DNA of 64,000 nucleotides from Trebonia sp963795335 (GTDB taxonomy: Bacteria > Actinomycetota > Actinomycetes > Streptosporangiales > Streptosporangiaceae), in the NCBI GenBank assembly GCA_963795335.1, contig CAWCHI010000004.1:372001-436000 (forward strand), written 5' to 3'. A program made the position numbers and the translations under genes. This document shows, in pieces, positions 46,590-54,920 of the stretch; the stretch's first letter is position 1; the number at the start of each line of letters is the position of its first letter. The notes under the pieces are model-generated. The model did no database searches. It saw only the letters and a list, made by a program, of their open reading frames with translations, and was not told where the DNA came from.

Positions 46590-46603
46590 CGGAGGAACCT
46601 CCG
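46590..46603. promoter_or_regulatory. palindromic operator, site 2, over the TetR ribosome site
   Basis: CGGAGGAACCTCCG, the same core as site 1 with an AA centre, partly extended outward by AAA/TTT. The GGAGG within it (46591-46595) is the only ribosome site for the ATG at 46608, so repressor binding or an RNA hairpin could both lower translation. Confidence 0.78.
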
Positions 46604-46607
46604 CTTT

Positions 46608-47205
46608 ATGCCGGACCAGCCGCAGCCGCCCCTTTCACCCCGCCGGCCGCGGGCCGACGCCGAGCGCAACCGGCTCCGCCTCATCGAGGCCGCCCAGGCC
46701 GCGTTCACGGCCGGGCCCGACCCGGTGACGCTGGAGCAGGTCGCGCGGGCCGCCGGGGTCGGCATCGGCACCCTCTACCGGCACTTCCCGACCAGGGAGG
46801 CGCTGGTCGAGGCGGTCTACCGGAAGGAGCTGGCCGCTTTGTGCGCCAGCGCGGGCGACTTGCTGGCCCAGCTGCCGCCGGACCAGCGCCCTGCGCGCCT
46901 GGATGGACCGGTTCGCCGACTACGTGTCGGCCAAGCGGGAGATGGCCGAGTCGGTCACGGCCGTGTTCGCGTCCGGAGCGGTCACCGTCTCCCAGGCCCG
47001 CGAGGAGCTCACCGCGGCCGTCCGCACCATCACCCAGCCGGGCGTGGCCGACGGGACGCTGCGGGGCGAAGTCCGCCCGGAGGACATCGTCGCCATGATC
47101 GTCGGGATCTTCACCTCGACCTCGATCGCGGGCGGGCGCGAGCAGCGCGAGCGGATGTTCGACCTGCTCATGGCGGCCGTCAGGCGCCACCGGGCGACCG
47201 GATAG
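46608..47205 (+). pseudogene. TetR-family repressor, single frameshift
   Basis: The N-terminal frame gives an intact HTH: RNRLRLIEAAQAAFTAG, VTLEQVARAAGVGIGTLYRH and FPTREALVEAVYR. Near 46890 (GACCAGCGCCCTG) the signal moves to the next frame, which continues ALRAWMDRFADYVSAKREMA to VRRHRATG and a TAG at 47203. Removing one base in CAGCGCC restores a single protein of about 198 residues. The operators upstream are well preserved, so the repressor was working recently or the shift is a sequence error. Autoregulation is very likely from the operator position. Confidence 0.82.
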
Positions 47206-47228
47206 TTGCTTTGGGTAAACTAATATTC

Positions 47229-47258
47229 ATGGGCATCGTTTTTTGCGCGCGCCGGTGA
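47229..47258 (+). CDS. possible 9-codon leader ORF before the FUSC gene
   Basis: ATG at 47229 starts MGIVFCARR and ends in TGA at 47256, whose GTGA overlaps a GTG start of the FUSC gene by 4 bp. TAAACT (47216-47221) fits a TAnnnT -10 box with transcription starting at about the ATG, so the message would be leaderless. No ribosome site precedes the big gene, so coupled translation through the short ORF is a fair guess. Confidence 0.35.
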   Translation: MGIVFCARR

Positions 47259-49789
47259 CGGCACATCCTGTTCAATCGAGAGCCGAAACCCACCCCTTCG
47301 ATCACGCCCCGGCCGCGGTGACCCCGCGGCGGCGGGCGGCCTGGCTCGACTGGCTCGATGCGACCGATCCAGGTCAGATGCGGCTGCGCATGGCGAGCGA
47401 GGTCGTGCTCGCGATCGGCGTCGTGCTGCTGGCCGAGTGGCTCTTCGTCCGCCGCACCGGAGCACTCCAGGTGCCGATCCCGCCGGGGACCCCGGCCGCC
47501 ACGGCGGGGCCGCTGTGGATGCTGAACCACGCGCTCATGGTGATTGCCATGATGCTGGGCGCGATCCTGGCGATGATCTCCGGGTTCGGCGTTGGCATGT
47601 TCAGCCGCGCCCGGGCCCAGCTGCTGCTGATCCTGTACTTGCCGCTGCCGTTGCTGGGGATGCTCGCGGTGGGGCTGACGGTGCACGTCCGGGTCATATC
47701 GCTGGCGCTGCTGGCCGTGGTGCTGGCGATCGGCACCTACTGCCGCCGCTTCGGGCCGCCTGGCTTCATGGGCGGCATGCTCGCCTTCATGGGCGCCTTC
47801 CTGGGCTTCTTCATCCAGGACTACGTGTCGCTGGCGGACTTCGGCTGGCTCGCGGCCGAGGTCGCCATCGGCGCCGCCGGCGTGCTCGCGGTGCACTTCG
47901 TCTTCTTCCGCCCGCGCCCGGAAACCGCCCTGCGCCGGATGCAGCGTTCCTACGAGGCCCGCGCCCGCGCCCTGGCGAACGAGGTCGCGGAACTGTACGC
48001 CGCCACCGCCCTGGCCACCCGGCCCGTCGATCACCAGCGGGACGAGCGCCGGCTCCAGCGTCAGCTGCTGCGGCTGAACGAGGCTGCGCTGCTCATCGAC
48101 GCGCAGCTGAGCAACCCGGGTGCGGTCCCCGCCGGGTGGCACGTCGCCGCCCTCCACCAGCGGCTGTTCGACGCCGAGGTGGCGCTGAGCAACGTCGCCC
48201 GGTTCTCGCTCACGCTCGCCGCACGCCCCCTCCCCCGGCGGGTGCAGGCACTGATCGGAGACGGCCTGCGGGCGGCCCGCCACGGTGACCGGGCGGCCGT
48301 GTGCGACACCGCGGCCGCGATCGAGGCGGTCCTCGAGTCCCATGACCCGCAGCGGACCGGGGTCGCCACTGACGACCGCATCCTGTTGCACCGCTTCGCC
48401 ATGTCGGTCACCGACCTGGCTTCCGCACTGGGCGCGTTCGGCCGCTACCCGGACAGCCAGCCGCCGGACGACGGCGCCCTCGGGGACCCCGGCGCACCGC
48501 TGGCCGGCCCCACGGCTGACCGGGCCGCTGTCGACCGGGCCGCTGCTGACCGGGCCGCCCTGGACCGGGCCGCCCTGGACCGGGCCGACGCTGCCTTCGA
48601 GCCCCAGGTGACGACGTTCGGCGGCTGGCTGCCGGGGTCGGCCTTCATCGCCGGGACGGCGTCGCAGGAGCGCGGCGGGTCCGGGCTGATCGAGCGGATC
48701 CGGCTGGCGCCCTATGCGCGGATCGCGATCCAGATGGGCATCGCCGTCGGTGGTGCGATCGTGGCCGGCGACGCGCTGTCGGGGCGGCGTTTCTACTGGG
48801 CGGTGATCGCTGCGTTCATCACCTTCATGGGGGCCAACACGGCCGGCGAGCAGCTCCGCAAGGGTGTCTTCCGGGTGGCGGGGACGGTCGTCGGGGTGAT
48901 CGTGGGCTCGCTGCTGGCGCACCTGGTCGGGGACCGCGTGGGCCTGCAGGTCATGGTGGTGCTCGTCTCGCTCTTCCTCGGCCTGTACCTGTTCCGCGTC
49001 AACTACGCGTTCATGACCATCGGCATCACGGTGATGGTGTCGCAGCTGTACGTGGAGCTCGACGAGTTCTCCAACAACCTGCTCGCGCTGCGGCTGGCGG
49101 AGACCGCGGTCGGCGCCGGGGTGGCGATGCTGACCGTCCTGCTGGTGCTGCCGCTGCACGTCGGGCGGGTCGCGCGGGTGGCCGCCAGGCAGGAGGTGGA
49201 GGCGCTGGCTGACCTGGCCGACCGCTGCCTCGACCGGCTCGCTGACCCGGTCAGCGCGGTCGGGTCTGACCTGGAGCTGCGGGCCGCTGCCCGCCGGGTC
49301 GACAACGCCTACCAGGCGCTGGTGGCCACCGTGAGGCCGATGCGGACGCCGCTGTTCGGCCGCCTGGCCGAGCGGGTCGCGGGGTTCATGGCGACCGCCG
49401 TGGCCGGCCGGAACTACGCCCGCAACCTCATCCTCGACGCCTCGACCCGGTACGCCGACCTGGACGCGGACAGCGTCGCGGCCCTGGCCGAAGCCCGTCT
49501 GCAGCTGGCCGGATCGGTCGGCGCGATCACCGCCGCGCTCGCTCCCGGGGGCCAGGCGGCGGCCCCGGACGGGGCCGGAAGGGACGGGGGGCCTGGCGGA
49601 GAGCCGGGGCAGCCCTACGTCCGGTCGGCGTCGCTGTTCGCCCGGGTCGCGGACGCGCTCCCCGCGGACGCGCTGGCCGGCCGCCCGCGGCTGGCGCTGC
49701 GCGACCTGCAGCTGCTCGACGGCGCCCTGGCCGAGGCCGCCCGCTGGGCGGGCGTCCCGGTCACCGACCTGGACACCGTCCGCCGCTAG
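47255..49789 (+). CDS. FUSC-family membrane protein
   Basis: 844 residues from GTG 47255 (a TTG 12 bp upstream is in frame). Two membrane blocks of about five or six helices each (roughly 45-205 and 480-640) flank a soluble helical part, the layout of FUSC/aromatic-acid exporter-type proteins. The second block has FYWAVIAAFITFMGANTAGEQLRKG, the FUSC signature region. Residues about 422-446 are five DRAAx pentapeptides encoded by 15-bp units at 48518-48592. The C-terminal soluble domain ends DTVRR. Export of a hydrophobic acid or siderophore precursor is possible but unproven. Its stop codon overlaps the likely original stop of the convergent PP2C gene. Confidence 0.85.
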   Translation: MTAHPVQSRAETHPFDHAPAAVTPRRRAAWLDWLDATDPGQMRLRMASEVVLAIGVVLLAEWLFVRRTGALQVPIPPGTPAATAGPLWMLNHALMVIAMMLGAILAMISGFGVGMFSRARAQLLLILYLPLPLLGMLAVGLTVHVRVISLALLAVVLAIGTYCRRFGPPGFMGGMLAFMGAFLGFFIQDYVSLADFGWLAAEVAIGAAGVLAVHFVFFRPRPETALRRMQRSYEARARALANEVAELYAATALATRPVDHQRDERRLQRQLLRLNEAALLIDAQLSNPGAVPAGWHVAALHQRLFDAEVALSNVARFSLTLAARPLPRRVQALIGDGLRAARHGDRAAVCDTAAAIEAVLESHDPQRTGVATDDRILLHRFAMSVTDLASALGAFGRYPDSQPPDDGALGDPGAPLAGPTADRAAVDRAAADRAALDRAALDRADAAFEPQVTTFGGWLPGSAFIAGTASQERGGSGLIERIRLAPYARIAIQMGIAVGGAIVAGDALSGRRFYWAVIAAFITFMGANTAGEQLRKGVFRVAGTVVGVIVGSLLAHLVGDRVGLQVMVVLVSLFLGLYLFRVNYAFMTIGITVMVSQLYVELDEFSNNLLALRLAETAVGAGVAMLTVLLVLPLHVGRVARVAARQEVEALADLADRCLDRLADPVSAVGSDLELRAAARRVDNAYQALVATVRPMRTPLFGRLAERVAGFMATAVAGRNYARNLILDASTRYADLDADSVAALAEARLQLAGSVGAITAALAPGGQAAAPDGAGRDGGPGGEPGQPYVRSASLFARVADALPADALAGRPRLALRDLQLLDGALAEAARWAGVPVTDLDTVRR

Positions 49790-50557
49790 CCGCCGGCTGC
49801 AGGCCTGCCCGTCGATGTCGACCACCACCGCCGTGACGTTGTCCCGCCCGCCGGCCTCGTTGGCCGCCGCGACCAGCTCGTCGGCTGCCCGCTGAGGGTC
49901 GCCCGCGGCCAGCAGGACCCGGATGGCATCGTCCGTCAGCTCCCCGAACAGGCCGTCCGAGCAGGCCAGGTAGCGCTGGCCGGGCGTCGCCGGGAACAGC
50001 CAGTGGTCTGGGTGCAGGCCGCTGCCGCCGCCGAGGGCGCGGGTGACCACGTTCCGGCGCGGGTGGGTGCGGGCCTGCTCGCGGGTGATCACCCCGGCCG
50101 CAATCATCTGCTGCACCTCCGAATGGTCGACCGTCAGCTGCTCCAGGTGCGCCCCGGTCAGCCGGTAGACCCGCGAGTCACCGACGTTGAACACCATCAG
50201 CTGGTTGCCCCCGGTCCCCTCCAGGCCCGCCACGCCGGTCACCGTGGTGCCCATCCGGTTCGCCTCGTCGCGCTCGATGATGTCGCGGTTGGCGTGTTCC
50301 AGGGCGGTGAGCACGGCCTCGGCGAACAGCGGCCGCAGGGCCGCACAGGCGGTCATCTCCTCGATCGCGATCCGGCTGGCGACGTTGCCTGCGCCGTGCC
50401 CGCCCATGCCGTCGGCCACCACGAACAGCGGCGGGACGGCGAGGTAACTGTCCTCGTTGACCTGGCGCACGCGGCCCACCGAGGTGGCCGCGCCATAGCT
50501 GAAGCGGATCATGTCACCTGCCGGGATGACGGGCGCGGGCAGATCGGCGGTCGCCAC
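49786..50557 (-). CDS. PP2C-family protein serine/threonine phosphatase
   Basis: The domain covers about 253 residues: RVRQVNEDSYL (metal Asp), VVADGMGGHGAG, NVGDSRVYRL, ACSDGLFGEL and GGRDNVTAVVVDIDG. It is a PstP-like soluble phosphatase without a membrane segment. In this sequence the frame does not stop after the domain: it stays open antisense to the FUSC gene to 47180. The normal end should be the TAG in the neighbouring frame at 49786-49788, sharing CTAG with the FUSC stop; one extra base near the 3' end would explain this. The end given here is that inferred stop. The start ATG/GTG at 50557 is conventional. Confidence 0.82.
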
Positions 50558-50672
50558 TGCACGCCCCCCTCGTGACCGTTATTCGTCGCAGTATGCCAGA
50601 CGATCCGGGTATCGTGCCTGTTCCGCCTGTTACCGTGTACTGTCCTCCGCCTCTCCTGCCGAAGGGACAGCG

Positions 50673-51692
50673 ATGCCGCAGCCAGGAGCCGCCCTGGAGA
50701 AGCTCGGGTTCCTCACCATCGGGCTGTTCGACCGGGATGACCCTGGGCCCGGTCACCAGGTGACGCTGGCGATGATCGAGCTGGGCGAGCGGCTCGGCTT
50801 CGACGCCGCCTGGGTCCGCCACCGCCACCTGCAGTACGGCATCTCCTCCCCGGTCGCCGTGCTCGCCGCCGCCTCGCAGCGCACCGCGCGGATCGAGCTC
50901 GGGACGGCGGTGATCCCGCTCGGCTGGGAGAACCCGCTGCGGCTGGCCGAGGACCTGGCCACGGTCGACATCCTGTCCGGCGGGCGACTCAACCCCGGGT
51001 TCAGCGTGGGACCGCCAATGCACTGGGATGAAGTGCGCGGCGCGCTGTACCCGGACACGGCCGACGCCGAGGACTTCACCTATGAGCGGGTGGACCGGCT
51101 GCTGCGGTTCGTGGCGGGCGAGACCGCGGCCGCGCTGCCGCCGACCGCGGGCTTCGAGCAGTACTCGACCCGGGTCGAGCCGCACTCGCCGGGGCTGCGG
51201 GCGCGCCTGTGGTACGGCGGCGGCTCACTCGCGTCGGCCCGCTGGGCGGGTGAGCACGCGGTCAACTTCCTGACCTCATCCGTGGTCCGGGCGGAGGAGT
51301 CGGAGGACTTCAGCGCGGTCCAGCTGTCGCACATCCGGGCGTTCCGGGCCGCGCACCCGGCCGGCCCGGCCGCGCGGGTGTCCCAGGGACTGGTGGTGAT
51401 CCCGACCGACTCGGCCACCGCCGCCCAGCGGGCCAAGTACGAGGCGTACGTGGCGGCCCGCACGCCGCGGACAGCCGCCCCGGTGGGCCCGCGCCGGATG
51501 ATGTTCGCGCGGGACATCGTCGGGCCGGCGGCGGAAATCGCGGCCGCGCTGTATGCCGACCCGGCCTTCCGCGAGGTGACCGAGGTCGCGTTCGCGCTCC
51601 CGTTCACCTTCGAGCACGAGGACTACGTCCAGATCCTGACCGACATGGCGACCCGCCTCGGCCCGGCCCTGGGCTGGACGCCGAAAACATAG
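50673..51692 (+). CDS. LLM-class flavin/F420-dependent oxidoreductase
   Basis: 339 residues, luciferase-like TIM barrel: FLTIGLFDRDDPGPGHQ, LGFDAAWVRHRHL, LGTAVIPLGWENPLRLAED and DILSGGRLNPGFSVG are family motifs. ATG 50673 has AGGGAC 7 bp upstream; the in-frame DNA before it belongs to the promoter region of the divergent PP2C gene. FMN or F420 as cofactor cannot be decided. It is the first gene of a four-gene operon whose next start follows after 9 bp. Confidence 0.9.
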   Translation: MPQPGAALEKLGFLTIGLFDRDDPGPGHQVTLAMIELGERLGFDAAWVRHRHLQYGISSPVAVLAAASQRTARIELGTAVIPLGWENPLRLAEDLATVDILSGGRLNPGFSVGPPMHWDEVRGALYPDTADAEDFTYERVDRLLRFVAGETAAALPPTAGFEQYSTRVEPHSPGLRARLWYGGGSLASARWAGEHAVNFLTSSVVRAEESEDFSAVQLSHIRAFRAAHPAGPAARVSQGLVVIPTDSATAAQRAKYEAYVAARTPRTAAPVGPRRMMFARDIVGPAAEIAAALYADPAFREVTEVAFALPFTFEHEDYVQILTDMATRLGPALGWTPKT

Positions 51693-51701
51693 GAGGATGC
51701 C

Positions 51702-52157
51702 GTGCCCCGGCTGCTGGTGGTGCACCACACGCCCTCGCCCGCCCTGGAGGCCATGCTCGAGGCCGTCCTGGCGGGCGCGCGGGACCCGGAGCTCGACGGG
51801 GTGGAGGTGACCGTCCGGCCCGCGCTCGCGGCAACGGTCCCCGACGTGCTCGCGGCCGACGGGTTCGTCCTCGGCACCCCGGCCAACATCGGGTACATGT
51901 CCGGCGCCCTCAAGCACTTCTTCGACCAGGTCTACTATCCGTGCCTGCTGGCCAGCGAGGGCGCGCCGTACGGGCTGTACGTGCACGGCGGGAGCGACAC
52001 CGCGGGCGCGGTCCGGGCCGTCCGTTCGATCGCGACCGGGCTCAGCTGGCAGGAGGTAAGCCAGCCGGTGGTGGTCACCGGCCCGGTCGCGGCCGAGACC
52101 GAGCGCGCCTGCTACGAACTCGGCGCAACCGTCGCCGCGAACCTCATCGGACCGTGA
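51702..52157 (+). CDS. flavodoxin/NAD(P)H-dependent FMN reductase-like protein
   Basis: 151 residues. An FMN-binding flavodoxin fold: LLVVHHTPSPALEAML at the phosphate loop and GTPANIGYMSGALKHFFDQ, the characteristic second loop. GTG 51702 has AGGAGG at 51691-51696. It could supply reduced flavin to the LLM enzyme upstream. The stop overlaps the GH4 start by 4 bp (GTGA). Confidence 0.88.
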   Translation: MPRLLVVHHTPSPALEAMLEAVLAGARDPELDGVEVTVRPALAATVPDVLAADGFVLGTPANIGYMSGALKHFFDQVYYPCLLASEGAPYGLYVHGGSDTAGAVRAVRSIATGLSWQEVSQPVVVTGPVAAETERACYELGATVAANLIGP

Positions 52158-53408
52158 AGCTCGCCGTCGTCGGCGGCGGGTCGACTTACACGCCGGAGCT
52201 CGCCGACGGTCTCGGGCGACTGGCGCCGCAGGTCACCGAGCTGGTGCTGATCGACCCGGACGAGACCCGGCTGGCGCTCGTCGGCCCGGTCTCGGCTCGC
52301 ATCATGCGGGCGCACGGGCACCAGGCGGCCGTCCGCTGGACCGCCGACGCCGACGACGGCCTCGACGGCGCGGCCGCCGTGCTCATCCAGCTCCGGGTGG
52401 GCGGGCAGGCGGCGCGGATGCGGGACGAGACCTGGCCGCTCGACTACTGCTGCGTCGGGCAGGAGACGACCGGGGCGGGCGGCCTGGCCAAGGCGCTGCG
52501 CACGGTGCCACTGGTGCTGCGGATCGCCGACCTCGCCCGGCGCCGGGCGGCCCCGGGGGCGTGGCTGATCGACTTCACCAACCCGGTCGGCATCGTCACC
52601 CGGGCACTGCTGGACGCCGGGCACCGGGCGGTCGGGCTGTGCAACGTGGCGATCGGGCTGCAGCGCTACCTCGCCGGGCTGCTCGGCGTCGGCCCGGAGA
52701 CGGTCTCGCTCGACCACGTGGGCCTGAACCACCTCACCTGGGAACGGGCGGTGCGGGTAGACGGGGCCGACCAGCTGCCGGAGCTGCTGGCCGCCCGCGG
52801 CGACGAGATCGCCGCGCACCTGGACCTGCCCGCCCCGCTGCTCGACGCCTGCGGCTGCGTGCCCTCGTATTACCTGCGCTACTACTACCAGCACGACGCG
52901 GTGACGGCCACCCAGGCCGCGGCCGGCACCACCAGGGCGGCCGCGGTCGCCGCGATCGAGGCCGAGCTGCTGCGGCTGTACGCCGACCCCGCCCTCGACG
53001 CGGTGCCCGCCCTGCTTGACCGCCGCGGCGGCGCGTTCTACTCCGAGGCGGCGGTGGCGCTGCTGGCGTCGCTGCTCGCCGGCCGCGGGGACACCCAGGT
53101 GGTCAACCTGCGCAACGGCGGCACGCTCGACTTCCTCGACCCCCGCGCGGTGATCGAGGTGCCCGCGGTGATCGGGGCGGCCGGGCCGCGTCCCGGTGCC
53201 GGCCGCGCCGCTGCCACCGCTGCTGCGCGGGCTGGTGGCGCACCTGTCGGCCTACGAGGAGCTGGCGCTCGAGGCGGCGCTGCGGGGCGGGCGGTCACGG
53301 GTGCTGGCGGCGCTGCTGGCGCACCCGCTGATCGGGCAGTACGAGCGGGCCGGGCCGATGGCTGACCGGCTCATCGCGGAGAACGAGCGGTTCCTTGCCT
53401 GGGCCTGA
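52154..53408 (+). pseudogene. GH4 family 6-phospho-glycosidase, single frameshift
   Basis: NAD- and metal-dependent GH4 enzymes cleave phosphorylated glycosides by oxidation-elimination. LAVVGGGSTYTPELADGL is the NAD site; DFTNPVGIVTRALL, GLCNVAIGLQRYL and GLNHLTWERAV follow, with Cys and His metal ligands in those motifs. Near 53187 (CGTCCCGGTG) the frame shifts, and the end VPAAPLPPLLRGLVAHLSAY to ENERFLAWA continues in the next frame to TGA 53406. One C too many in CCC explains it. With repair the protein has about 417 residues, normal for the family. It overlaps the flavodoxin gene and the kinase gene. Confidence 0.85.
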
Positions 53409-54426
53409 CGAAGGGACGGGGCTGGACGAGGGGACGGGGCCCGTGCCGCCAGCCGCCGTGCTCGCCGTCGACGGCGGCAACAGCAAGACCGAGGTCGCCC
53501 TGGTCGGCTGGGACGGCCGGGTGCTGGCGACGCTGCGCGGACCGGGTGCGTCGCAGGAGGTCTACGGCGTCGCGGGCGCGCTGGAGCGGCTGACGGAGCT
53601 GGTACGGGCGGTCGCGGCCCGGGCCGGCCTCGACCCCGGGGTCACGCTGGCCGGGCACGCCTGCGCCTGCCTGGCCGGGGCCGACCTGCCTGAGGAGGAG
53701 GCGGCGCTGACGGCCGCGCTGGCCGCGCGGGGCTGGGCCCGGTCGGCGACGGTGCTGAACGACACCTTCGCGGTGCTCCGGGCCGGGGTCGACGAGCCGT
53801 GGGGGGTGGCGGTGACCTGCGGCGCCGGGATGAACTGCGTGGCCGTCGGCCCGGACGGCCAGACCGCTCGCTACCTCGCCCACGGTCCGCTGACGGGCGA
53901 CTGGGGCGGCGGCCGGGTACTTTCCCAGGCGGTGCTGTGGCACGCGATGCGGGGCTGGGACGGGCGCGGCCCGGCGACCGCGCTGGGCGGCGCCGCCGCC
54001 GCCTGCTTCGGCCTGCCGTCGGTGCGCGACGTCGCCGTCGCCGCCCACCGGGGCGAGCTCAGCCCGGCCGACCTGCACCGGCTCACCGGCGTGCTGCTCG
54101 CGGTGGCGGCCGCCGGCGACCCGGTCGCCCGGTCGGTCGTCACCCGCCAGGCGGCCGAGATCAGCGTGATGGCAGCGGCCGCGATGGGCCGGCTGGGGCT
54201 CGGCCCGGCCGGGGTGCCGGTCGTCCTCGGCGGCGGGGTGCTGGAGTCCCGCGACCCGTTCCTGCTGGCCGAGATCGGCCGCGAGCTGGCGGTGGCCGCC
54301 CCCGGGGCGCTGCCGCGGGTGCCCGGCGTCCCCCCGGTGGCGGGCGCCGCCCTGCTCGGGCTGGACCAGGTGGGGGCGCCCGCCGCCGCCCGGCAGCGGC
54401 TGGTGCGCGGTTACCGCGGTGGCTGA
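53395..54426 (+). CDS. BadF/BadG-type sugar kinase (N-acetylglucosamine kinase-like)
   Basis: 343 residues from TTG 53395 (GTG 53442 is a plausible later start). LAVDGGNSKTEVALVGWDG is the phosphate-1 loop; LNDTFAVLRAGV, VAVTCGAGMNCVAV and TGDWGGGRVLS follow; GGGVLESRDPFL is the adenosine site. The family phosphorylates GlcNAc or related sugars. Its end-to-start overlap with the GH4 gene suggests that it makes the 6-phosphate substrate or uses the product. No sugar importer or PTS is present in the operon. Confidence 0.88.
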   Translation: MPGPDEGTGLDEGTGPVPPAAVLAVDGGNSKTEVALVGWDGRVLATLRGPGASQEVYGVAGALERLTELVRAVAARAGLDPGVTLAGHACACLAGADLPEEEAALTAALAARGWARSATVLNDTFAVLRAGVDEPWGVAVTCGAGMNCVAVGPDGQTARYLAHGPLTGDWGGGRVLSQAVLWHAMRGWDGRGPATALGGAAAACFGLPSVRDVAVAAHRGELSPADLHRLTGVLLAVAAAGDPVARSVVTRQAAEISVMAAAAMGRLGLGPAGVPVVLGGGVLESRDPFLLAEIGRELAVAAPGALPRVPGVPPVAGAALLGLDQVGAPAAARQRLVRGYRGG

Positions 54427-54920
54427 GGCGGTGCCGCCGGCGCTCACCAGCGGCTGGGCGGGTGCCACGGTGCGGCGGAGGCGGCCGGTCGAGTGGTCCC
54501 ACCCCGCGCGCGGGGTGCCGGGCCCGCGACCACGTGGAGGCGAGCGTGGCTCCGGTTGGGCGGGCCCGGTCGCGGGCAAGAGAGCAGGAAAGTGAAAAAA
54601 GAACCCGGCCGCCGTGACCGCCCCCTCGCAGCGGACGCGCGCCGGGCGGGCCAGCGCATCCGCCGCGTCCCCCCCAAGCGGAACGGCCACGGCAACCGTG
54701 TCTTCGCCGCGACGGTCCCCCCAGTGGACAGCCCCGGTGCGCGGACACCATCGGCATGCCAAGGCATGGCTCCGGGCTCGCAAAAGACGAACCTCTAGGT
54801 GCCCAACGAGTTAACAGACTAAAATTTTGCCGTGCGTCACCACATCATCCGAAATGTGTAACTGCATATGCATCCCACCCGCACGATGAGGTCTCGGCCA
54901 GGGCCAGGATCGGGGCACTG
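54427..54920. other. 494-bp region between the sugar operon and the LuxR-type regulator
   Basis: No gene is supported. A terminator-like palindrome is at 54500-54517. CATGCC-AA-GGCATG at 54755-54768 is a small dyad. An AT-rich stretch at 54795-54880, with TGCATATGCA (54863-54872), probably holds the regulator promoter. An open frame continues upstream from the regulator but has no domain character. Confidence 0.6.
54500..54517 (+). terminator. palindrome after the sugar-kinase operon
   Basis: CACCCCGCGCGCGGGGTG, a perfect 18-bp dyad that would fold as a 6-bp stem with a GCGCGC loop, 73 bp after the kinase stop. Confidence 0.5.

Noticed and set aside
47180..49780. Long minus-strand frame antisense to the FUSC gene
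   Set aside because: It is the read-through of the PP2C frame; the translation is low-complexity and the plus strand encodes a clear membrane protein.
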